This document shows, one piece after another, positions 44,494-51,904 of a stretch of DNA of 64,000 nt. Position 1 is the stretch's first letter. The number at the start of each line of letters is the position of its first letter. Origin of the DNA: a bacterium (GTDB taxonomy: Bacteria; Gemmatimonadota; Gemmatimonadetes; Longimicrobiales; RSA9); contig QGVH01000016.1 in assembly GCA_003242735.1 (NCBI GenBank), forward strand, positions 26,637 to 90,636, read 5' to 3'. A program made the position numbers and the translations under genes. The notes under the pieces are model-generated. The model had not been told where the DNA came from. It did no database searches and saw only the letters and a list, made by a program, of their open reading frames with translations.

Positions 44494-45377
44494 GTGGTCG
44501 AGGCCGTCAAGCTGTGGAACGAGCCGAACAACCTCTCGCACTGGGATTTTCACATCGACGAGGACTGGGCCATGTTCGCGGCGATGGTCCGCTCGGCGGC
44601 GAAGGCGATCGCCGAGGAGCGGCCCGGCCTCACCCGCGTCTTGGGCGGTATCTCGCCCATCGACCCCGGCTTCCTGCTGAACCTGGCGGGCAAGGGCGTG
44701 CTGGACGCCGTGGACGCGGTGGCGGTCCACGGCTCCCCCCGGACTGGAACCACTGGACGATCCACGAATGGCCCGACAAGCTCGCGGAGGTCCGGGCCGT
44801 GACGCCGCGCCCGATCTGGATCACGGAAGTCGGGGCGTCCAGCTTCGGCGCGGAGGAGGTCCAGGACTTCGGGCTCCGACGCAGCGCCGAGTCGCTGCTC
44901 GGCCGCGCGGAGCGCATCCACTGGTACAGCCTGCTGGATCTGCCGCGGGCCTGGCCGGCGACGACACGGCACCGCGAGGCCGAGGGCTCGGCGTACTACC
45001 GCCACTTCTACATGGGTCTCGTGCGTGAGGATGGCTCGCCCAAACTGGCGCTTCGGCGCTTCGCCGACTACACACCGGAGCTCGGCATCTGCCAGTGGTT
45101 CCACTTCGAGGACCCGCGGCTGGACGATGCCGTGCGCTGGCCGCGCCGGCTCGGCGCGAAGTACGTCCGGACCGGCCCGAGCTGGGCGGACAGCCATCGC
45201 CCGGGTTGGGAGGCGTGGTTCGACCGCCAGATGCGCGCGCTCGACGAGTTCACCGTCACACCGACGTTCTGTTTCACGCCGGAGTCGTGCGGCATCCGGG
45301 CGCATCACACCAGCCCGCCCCGGGACGTGGACGAGTTCGCCGATTTCTGTGTGCGGATGGTCCGGCGCTACGCGTGA
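44494..45377 (+). pseudogene. Disrupted, permuted GH-A-type glycoside hydrolase (beta-xylosidase-like)
   Basis: Begins at GTG 44494 after GGAGGAGGG with VEAVKLWNEPNNLSHWDF; E10 of WNEPNN is the acid/base site normally at the end of strand beta4 of a GH-A barrel. The nucleophile segment WITEVGASSF follows in the next frame. The run of six Cs at 44735-44740 marks the break: the frame changes from ...VDAVAVHG to DWNHWTIHEWPDKL, as if one base were missing. After the nucleophile half comes ELGICQWFHFEDPRLDDAVR to MVRRYA, which in the intact proteins I recall is the N-terminal half. So the halves are permuted, and the gene stops where the N-terminal half would normally continue. It converges on a methyltransferase pseudogene with a 10-bp overlap. 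Confidence 0.7.
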
Positions 45378-45903
45378 GGCCGGCGCGCGCGGCCGAGCGC
45401 CGCATCCAGCTCGGCACGCTCCCAGCGCGCCGCCTCGGGCAGCGGTTGGTGGGCGGGTTCGCAGAGATAGATCTCGTGGCCCGGGTAGCCGACGATGCGC
45501 AGCCCCGTCGAGCGCAGCATGGCTTCGACTCCGGCGTGGTTGGGCACCCACCAATTCGTCGGATCACCCGCAAACCGCCCCTCGATGAACGCCATCTTCG
45601 GCCAGCCCGGCTCCAGGAAAGCGTCGCGGTCGTCGATCTCACGGTCGCCCGTGTCCGGATACACATCCGTCCCCGGCAGTGTCAGCGTCTGGGAAACCAG
45701 CAGCCGCCGCGCCTTCTCGGCGACATGTCCAGACCGAGCAACGGGTAGCGGAGGTGGTAGAAAACACCCATGAACAAGACGAGGTCGAAGCGCTCGGTCG
45801 AACGTCCCAGCTCGTAGAGCTGCGCGTGGCGGAACTCGATCTGCGTCTCGCCGAATCCGAACTGCGCGCGCGCCCAGCGCGCCTGCTCGAGGAAGTGGAG
45901 GCC
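45368..45903 (-). pseudogene. Truncated, frameshifted SAM methyltransferase (TIGR04290-like)
   Basis: C-terminal about 175 aa of a methyltransferase. One frame reads LEQARWARAQFGFG, IEFRHAQLYELG and FDLVLFMGVFYHLRYPLL; the next frame, from about 45724, reads VAEKARRLLVSQTL, GWPKMAFIEGRFAGDPTNWWVPNHAG and GHEIYLCEP. The frame change is one missing base. The order and motifs agree with the TIGR04290 methyltransferases I recall. The SAM-binding N-terminus is missing; its place is taken by a Gfo/Idh fragment. Confidence 0.65.
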
Positions 45904-45904
45904 G

Positions 45905-46145
45905 CCGCGAGCTCCAGCATCTCCGCGGCCGGGTCCGCGATCGCCACGATTTCCGCCAGCCCACTGTGCGCCACCGCCTGCAGCCGGTTCCGCCCGATCC
46001 AGCCGACGCCCAGGAAGCCGAGCCGCGGCCGCGCGACGGGCGCCTGTGGCTCGGCGACCGGTGCCGCGGCCGACGAGCCGGGTCTCGCGACCGAGCCCAC
46101 CCTCGCGCCAGCCCGCCCGACCAGCATCTCGCCTCGCTCCCTCAC
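45905..46145 (-). pseudogene. N-terminal fragment of a Gfo/Idh/MocA oxidoreductase
   Basis: From GTG 46145 the frame gives a long Ala/Pro-rich leader and then RLGFLGVGWIGRNRLQAVAHSGLAEIVAIADPAAEMLELAA, the Rossmann opening of the Gfo/Idh/MocA family (GxGxxG). It then abuts the methyltransferase remnant at about 45904, so about 80% of the gene is missing. The GTGA overlap with the upstream dehydrogenase stop is preserved. Confidence 0.6.
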
Positions 46146-46487
46146 GGCAGCACCAGCGCCTTCATGAAACCCGCCGGCCGCTCCCGCAACGCATGCAGCG
46201 CTTCGCCGATCCGGTCCAGCGGGAACGTGTGGGCGAACAGCGGCGTCGGATCCAGGTCACCCGACGCCACCGCCTCGACCGCCTCGGCGCGGCCCCAAAC
46301 CCTCGTGGCCCGGCACGCCCGCCGGCTGCGGGTACTCGAACCAGTTCCGGCCCTCCCAGACCGCCGCGTTCGAGCCGCACACCCCACTGCCTTCGATGCG
46401 GATGAGCACTTCGCCGGCGCCGGGCTCGGGGCGGGCGAGCCGCGTCAAGCAGACACGGCCAGGGGCCGTGATGACCGCCGCTGTCAT
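46142..46487 (-). pseudogene. Internally deleted zinc-type alcohol dehydrogenase
   Basis: The N-terminus (MTAAVITAPGRVCL, EVLIRIEGSGVCGSNAAVWEGRNWF, GVPGHEG) is that of a zinc-binding dehydrogenase, including the catalytic-zinc Cys in GVCGSN and the GHE. At about 46285-46300 an extra base shifts the frame and the sequence jumps to AEAVEAVASGDLDPTPLFAHTFPLD and the C-terminal HALRERPAGFMKALVLP. Some 240 residues with the Rossmann fold are gone. The joint lies at a repeated GAGGCGGT, which suggests deletion between short repeats. Confidence 0.65.
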
Positions 46488-47249
46488 CTCGCGTCGATCG
46501 CCGCTCATGCCCACTCGCTCGCCGCGACCTTCGGGGAGGTCGAACGCATCCAGGAGGTCGTCGATGTAGAGCACGTCCCTGACTTGCCGGCCATCGCCGT
46601 AGACCGTGATCGTGCCGCCGTCCAGCGCGCGCAGCGCGAAGTGCGCCACCCAGCCCTGATCCTCCGTCTCGCACTGGTGGGGTCCGTAGACGCAGCTCAT
46701 CCGGAGCACCACGGCCGTGAGCCCGAACGATCGTGCGTAGTCCAGCACGTACTGGTCGGCCGCGCCCTTGGAGCAGCCGTACGGCGTGTGGAACGCGAGT
46801 GGCCGGCTCTCGCCGATGCCGTGCTCCCGGAGCTCACTGTCCGCGGGCTCGTAGCGGCCCGGGCGGCGCAGCAGCTCGCTGTCCTCCAGCCCACCGTACA
46901 CCTTGTTCGTCGAGGTGTAGATCAACGGCGGCGGGTCCGGCAGGTGGAACACCACGCCCGCCTCCGCCACCGCCCGCGTCACGGCCGCCTCATCCCGGAC
47001 ATCCGCCACCTCGACCCGCACGCCCGCGGGGTGTGTCCCGCGCAGCCACTTCACGTTCAGCTCCACACCCGGCCGCGAGAGGTTGTCCAGCACCACCACG
47101 CTCTCGCCCCCGGACAGCAGCCGGTGCGCCAGGCTGGTGCCCACGAAGCCTGCGCCGCCCGTGATCAGCACCGGCCCGGTCACCGGCCCCGGCCGCACAG
47201 GCCCCAGCCGCTGTCCGTGCCGCAGCTCGTACATCCTTCCGCCCGTCAT
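46488..47249 (-). pseudogene. Internally deleted NAD-dependent sugar epimerase/dehydratase
   Basis: Starts at ATG 47249, which overlaps the upstream stop (ATGA). Conserved: VLITGGAGFVGTSLAHRLL, VVVLDNLSRPGVELN, YTSTNKVYGGLED (Ser/Thr site), and YGCSKGAADQYVLDYARSFGL (Tyr/Lys) and VRDVLYIDDLLDAF. Between VVFHL and PPPLIYTSTNK about 35-40 residues are absent in frame, and after DAF the last 100 residues are missing. The frame then reads directly into the dehydrogenase, forming an accidental fusion. It resembles CDP-paratose 2-epimerase-like enzymes. Confidence 0.65.
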
Positions 47250-48358
47250 ACCGTCACCCCCCTGGCCGCTAGCTCCGCCCGCGCCTCCTCCACGCGGTCC
47301 TGCGCGAGCTGACCGTCCAGCCAGCCGGCCAACTCCACCAGCCCGTCGTCCAGCGACACGCGGGGCGCGTAGCCCAGCACCTCCCGCGCCCGCGTGATGT
47401 CCGCAGAGCGGTGCCGGATGTCGCCCACGCGATACTTGCCCGTGATCTCCCCTTCCAGCTCCGGCCGACCCAGCGCCCTCGCGACCCGCGCCGCCACGTC
47501 GCGGATCGTGGAGGCGCGGCCGCTCCCGACGTTGAACACGCCGCCCGCCGCCTCCGACCGTTCCAGCGCCAGCACGCACGCGGGCGCGACATCGTGAACG
47601 CTCACGAAGTCCCGTTTCTGGAGCCCATCCTCGTAGATCAGCGGCGCACGCCCGTTCAGGATCCGCGCCGCGAAGTTCGCCAGCACCCCGGTGTACGGGT
47701 TCGACAGCGCCTGCCGCGGACCGAACACGTTGAAGAACCGCAACGCCACCACCGGGATGCCGTACGCCGCTCCGATCATCAGGCACAGCCGCTCCTGGTC
47801 GTGTTTCGAAAGCGCGTACACCGACGCCAGGTTCGGGCGCTTCCACTCCGGCGTCGCCACCGGTGTCAACGCCTCGCCGCCCGGGCCGCGGACCTCCCAC
47901 TCGCCACGCCGGAGCTGCTCTCTCGTCCGCTCAACGGTCTCCACCACTCCCGTCGCAGAGCGGTACAGCCCCTCGCCGTAGATGCTCATGCTCGACGCGA
48001 CCACCAGCCGCTCCACCGGCCGCTCGATCAACGCCTGTAGCAGCACCGCGGTCCCCACGCCGTTCACGCGGGTGTACTGCGCCACCTCGTACATGCTCTG
48101 GCCGACGCCCACCATCGCCGCGAGGTGAAACACCGCGTCCACGCCTTCCAGCGCCCGGCGCACCGTCGCCGCATCGCACACGTCCCCGACCACCAGCTCG
48201 ACCTCCTCGTTGAGGTAGGCCGGCCGGCGCTCGCCCCGTGCACCTGCGGCGACAGGTCGTCCAACGCGCGGACCCGGTACCCCCGGTCAACGAGCACGTC
48301 CGCGACGTGCGATCCGACTGAAACCGGCCCCACCCGTGATCGACACCCGTCGACTCAC
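47246..48358 (-). pseudogene. NAD-dependent epimerase/dehydratase with two N-terminal frameshifts
   Basis: The C-terminal 316 aa are open and intact: DAVFHLAAMVGVGQSMYEVAQYTRVN, SSMSIYGEGLY, YALSKHDQERLCL, RFFNVFGPRQ and FNVGSGR, all normal for an extended SDR epimerase. Upstream, GTG 48358 begins VSRRVSITGGAGF, an extra base at 48319 shifts the frame to VGSHVADVLVDRGYRVRALDDLS, and a net one-base loss near 48233 restores frame at AYLNEEVELV. If the two changes were errors the protein would be full-length. It is the least damaged member of this cluster. Confidence 0.7.
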
Positions 48359-48826
48359 TTCCGCCACCTCCTCCGTCCGGCACGTGACGATTGGCGGCCA
48401 CGACTCGCCACACGCGATCCACGCACACGGGCGGCTACGGCGCCGCGGGGACGCCCGCAGCTCCCCGGCCGGGCACGGAGCCCGGTCGTTTGACTCACAT
48501 CGCGTTGGTGATCGGAATCCCTGTGTGCGGAGACGACTCCGCCGTCAGCGGCGCTGTCGAGGCTGCCCCCGACGGCTCGTGGCGGCCTGCTTCGGCGCAG
48601 CGGTCGAGCCGGGCTCGCCGCCCCTCGACGGACTCACATCGGCACCGCGGGAATTGCAATCATTGTGCCGATGACCGGTGATGCATCCAGTCGCGGCGTC
48701 CAGGCCGCCACTGCCTCACACGTCCGGTCTCGGGAGCCTGCGTCGACGTTGTACCACCTGGCGGCCGGGCTTACATTGCCGCTGTAGACCCGCATCCCTC
48801 GCGCGATTCACCCACCGGGGACACCG
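48359..48826. other. Intergenic region upstream of the histidine-kinase operon
   Basis: Between the decayed cluster (minus) and the small ORF/histidine kinase (plus). It contains only a promoter candidate at 48749-48777 and short relatively AT-rich stretches near 48648-48680. No gene recognised. Confidence 0.4.
48749..48777 (+). promoter_or_regulatory. Candidate promoter for the histidine-kinase operon
   Basis: TTGTAC (48749-48754) and TACATT (48772-48777) separated by 17 nt, upstream of a small ORF and the PAS-GAF kinase. Both hexamers have imperfect matches. Confidence 0.35.
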
Positions 48827-49018
48827 ATGGCCGTGAGCGGACCTGGAACGGTCGCTCGCCTCGACTTCGCCACCGGGCGCTACGCCGCACACCGCCGTCC
48901 CGTCGACCCGGGGGCTGCAGGTCCGCAGCCGCCGCCCGAGGGCCCCGGCGACGCCCCGCCCCCCGGCACGCAGGCTCCGGCGCGAACCCGTGCACTCCCA
49001 GCACCCGCGACCCTATGA
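48827..49018 (+). CDS. Possible small protein coupled to the histidine kinase
   Basis: A 63-residue open frame from ATG 48827 ends in a TGA that overlaps the kinase ATG as ATGA, the same coupling seen across this genome. It has no hydrophobic segment and is rich in Pro, Ala and Gly; composition is not clearly different from spurious frames. A weak GGGG stretch precedes it. The overlap is the only argument for it. Confidence 0.3.
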   Translation: MAVSGPGTVARLDFATGRYAAHRRPVDPGAAGPQPPPEGPGDAPPPGTQAPARTRALPAPATL

Positions 49019-50766
49019 CTGAGGCTGCATCCGTTGGTGCCGCACGGCCCTCGTGGTCCGAGGACGCCCACCGCTACCTGGCCGCCATCGTCGAGTCGTC
49101 CGATGACGCCATCTTCGGCAAGACGCTCGAAGGCATCATCACGAGCTGGAACCGCGGGGCCGAGCGCATCTACGGCTACACGGCCGAGGAGGTCATCGGA
49201 CAGCCCGTGTCGATCCTCGTCCCGCCTGAGATGGAAGACGACGTGCCGGCGCTCCTGGAGCGCCTCCGCCGCGGCGAGCGGATCGACCACTACGAGACGG
49301 TCCGGAGGACCAAGGACGGACGCCGGCTCAACATCTCCCTCACCATCTCGCCGATCCGGGACGACCAGGGCCGCATCATCGGAGCATCCACCTTCGCGCG
49401 GGACGTGACGGCTCAGGTGCAGGCGCGTCGCCAGCTCGAGGAGAGCCGCAGGCAGCTCGAGGAGCTCAACATCGAGCTGGAGCAGACCATCGAGGAACTC
49501 GAGCGGCAGCGCAACGCCGCCGAGGCCGAGGCGGAGCGGATGCACCGCCTCCACCGGGTCGCCAGCGCGTTGACCGCCTCCCTCGAGCCCGAGCGGGTTA
49601 TCGAGGCCATCGTCGATGAGGCCATCGCCGCGTTCGACGCCCGCGCCTGCGGCGTCGTCGAGCTCTCCGCCGACGGGCGCGAGCTGGCCGTCGTCCAGTC
49701 CCGGGGCTACGCGCCCGAGCGGCTGCGGCCGTTCATGCGGATCCCCCTCGACCGGCGCGGTCCCACACGCGACGCCGTGGTCAACGGAGAGCCCGTGTTC
49801 ATCGGCTCGCCCGCCGAGCTCTCGGAGCGCTATCCCGGGATCACCCCGCTCAGCAGCCGCGACTGCGCCTGGATCGCGCTGCCGCTCCAGGCTCGCGGGC
49901 GCACCATCGGCGCCCTCGCGCTGACCTTCGATCGCCCCCACGAATTCACCGAGGCGGACCGTACGTTCGCGGCGATGCTCGCGAGCCAGTGCGCGCAGGC
50001 CCTCGACCGCGCGCACCTCTACGCGTCGGAGCGCCAGGCGCGGGAGCTCGCCCAGGAGGCCAGCCGCGCCAAGTCCAACTTCCTGGCCGTCATGAGCCAC
50101 GAGCTGCGCACGCCGCTGACCGCGATCCTCGGCTACGGCGCACTGCTCGAGGACGAGATCGTCGGGCCGCTCAACGAGCAGCAGCGGGTGCAGGTACGGC
50201 GCATGCGCGAGAGCGGGCGCCACCTGCTCGGCCTCATCGATCAGATCCTCTCGCTCTCCCGCATCGAGGCCGGCCGGGAGCTCGTGGACGCGCAAGCGGT
50301 GGACGCCGCGAAGCTCCTCCGCGACGTCGCCACCATGGTCCGGCCGCTGGCCAGCCGCGCGGGCCTGGCCCTCGAACTCGAGCTGCCGGACGCGCCCGTG
50401 GAAATGCACTCCGACGGCGGCAAGATCCGCCAGATCCTCCTCAACCTCGCCTCGAACGCCATCAAGTTCACCGAGCGGGGCGCGGTCCACATGCGGCTGC
50501 GCAACGACGGAGAGACCGTCGAGTTCCACGTCGTCGACACCGGCCCCGGCATCCCCCCGGAGGACCGGTCGCGCATCTTCCACCCCTTCGAGCAGCTCGA
50601 CCAGGGGACGACCCGGGCCAAAGGCGGCGCCGGCCTCGGCCTCAGCGTGAGCCTCGAGCTCGCCCGGCTGCTCGGCGGCGAGATCGCGCTGGAGAGCGAG
50701 CCGGGCCACGGCAGCACGTTCATCCTCCGGCTGCCGCGGGTGTGGCGCGACGATGACCGCCCCTGA
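49015..50766 (+). CDS. PAS-GAF sensor histidine kinase (cytoplasmic)
   Basis: A 583-aa histidine kinase without membrane segments. PAS domain (20-135: SDDAIFGKTLEGIITSWNRGAERIYGYTAEEVIGQPV), coiled coil (135-185), GAF domain (190-345), HisKA with His 362 in MSHELRTPLTAILGYG and HATPase with NLASNAIKFTERG, DTGPGIPPEDRSRIF and GGAGLGLSVSLELARLLGG. It would sense a soluble signal or redox state. No response regulator is adjacent, so it is an orphan here; the GntR regulator downstream has no receiver domain. Start ATG 49015 overlaps the preceding small ORF. Confidence 0.9.
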   Translation: MTEAASVGAARPSWSEDAHRYLAAIVESSDDAIFGKTLEGIITSWNRGAERIYGYTAEEVIGQPVSILVPPEMEDDVPALLERLRRGERIDHYETVRRTKDGRRLNISLTISPIRDDQGRIIGASTFARDVTAQVQARRQLEESRRQLEELNIELEQTIEELERQRNAAEAEAERMHRLHRVASALTASLEPERVIEAIVDEAIAAFDARACGVVELSADGRELAVVQSRGYAPERLRPFMRIPLDRRGPTRDAVVNGEPVFIGSPAELSERYPGITPLSSRDCAWIALPLQARGRTIGALALTFDRPHEFTEADRTFAAMLASQCAQALDRAHLYASERQARELAQEASRAKSNFLAVMSHELRTPLTAILGYGALLEDEIVGPLNEQQRVQVRRMRESGRHLLGLIDQILSLSRIEAGRELVDAQAVDAAKLLRDVATMVRPLASRAGLALELELPDAPVEMHSDGGKIRQILLNLASNAIKFTERGAVHMRLRNDGETVEFHVVDTGPGIPPEDRSRIFHPFEQLDQGTTRAKGGAGLGLSVSLELARLLGGEIALESEPGHGSTFILRLPRVWRDDDRP

Positions 50767-50859
50767 CCCCTCCCGCGCAACGGAACCCTGCGGCGGCCCG
50801 GCGGCCTCGGAGCCCTCCTTGCGCGCCGCCGCCGTCCCCCGTATCCTTCTGTCAACCCA

Positions 50860-50871
50860 TTTGTATGCAAA
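50860..50871 (+). promoter_or_regulatory. Candidate GntR operator overlapping the start codon
   Basis: TTTGTATGCAAA is an inverted repeat one base from TTGTATACAA, the core many FCD-type GntR regulators bind. The ATG of the regulator gene is inside it. Autorepression is a reasonable guess, but the overlap also questions this start. Confidence 0.4.
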
Positions 50872-51596
50872 CTCTCCTCGCGTCCGGGGCGATCGTCGTG
50901 TACAGGCAGCGTGTCGCAACCGCGTACGCGCACATCCGTGAGCTGATCGTCACCGGGCGCCTGCCTCCGGGCGCCCGCCTGGTCGAGACCGAGCTCGCCA
51001 AGCGACTCGGGTTCAGCAGGACCCCGATCCGCGGCGCGCTCCGGCTCCTGGCGCGCGAGGGGTACGTCAAGGCGGAAGGCACCGAGCGCCATCGCATGCG
51101 GGTCGCTCCGCTCTCCCTGGAAGACGCTCGAGAACTCTTCGAGATCGTCGGCGCCATCGAAGGGCTCGGCGCGCGAGCCGCCGCGCGCATCCCGGAACGC
51201 AAACGCGCGCGCCTCGCCGCCGAGCTGCGCAGCATCGACGAGGCGTTGCTCGAGGCCGCCGCCCGGGATCCCGTGGACCCGGCGGAAATCTTCGAGCTGT
51301 TCACCCGCTTCCACCTCCGGTACATGGAAGCGGCCGCCGGCCCGCGGCTACGCGCCCTGCACGACGCGATCAAGCCCCAGGCCGAGCGGTATCGACGTCT
51401 CTACTGTACATCACCGGAGGGCCGCGTCGCCGCGTCCGTCAGCGAGCATGCCAGGATCATCGAGGCGATCGAGCGCGGCGACGGCGAGGCGGCCCGCGCC
51501 GCAGTGGAAGAGAACTGGCGCAATGCCGCCGAACGCATCGCCAGTTCGATCCCCCGTGCTCCTGCCAGCTCCACGCTCCCCGTCACGACCGTGTGA
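50865..51596 (+). CDS. GntR-family (FCD) transcriptional regulator
   Basis: A 243-aa GntR/FadR-type regulator. The winged helix spans about 20-85: AYAHIRELIVTGRLPPGARLVETELAKRLGFSRTPIRGALRLLAREGYV. An FCD domain follows, with metal-site-type His residues near FHLRYMEAA and HARIIEAIERGDGEAARAAVEE. FCD members sense small carboxylates or sugar acids. An in-frame GTG at 50898 is an alternative start. It lies 308 nt ahead of the SusC/SusD genes and might control them. Confidence 0.87.
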   Translation: MQTLLASGAIVVYRQRVATAYAHIRELIVTGRLPPGARLVETELAKRLGFSRTPIRGALRLLAREGYVKAEGTERHRMRVAPLSLEDARELFEIVGAIEGLGARAAARIPERKRARLAAELRSIDEALLEAAARDPVDPAEIFELFTRFHLRYMEAAAGPRLRALHDAIKPQAERYRRLYCTSPEGRVAASVSEHARIIEAIERGDGEAARAAVEENWRNAAERIASSIPRAPASSTLPVTTV

Positions 51597-51904
51597 CCCT
51601 CATCACCTCCCCGACCATGGCGGTTGGATACAACCTGGGCGCAAGCGCGCCCCAGCGATACCTCCAGCAGCGTTGGCAAGGCGCCACACCACGACGCCGT
51701 TCGCACGGGAACCGGCCCGTACCCCTGAATCCGGCCGCGTTCCTTGGATGCATAACCCTCCCGGACGCCGGACGCCCTCGACAGCGCCCGGCGTCGGCCG
51801 GCAGCGCGGCTCGGGCCGCCCTGTCCCCGGCCACTCGCGTGCCCGAGTCGCGGATGCGGTTCGCGGCAGTCAGTGGACCCAACAACTCTGGAGGAGGCTG
51901 CACC
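51597..51904. other. 308-nt leader region before susC
   Basis: No gene recognised. It should hold the promoter of the SusC/SusD pair, but I see no good sigma-70 pair in this GC-rich stretch. A GGAGGAGG site at its 3' end belongs to the SusC start. Confidence 0.4.
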
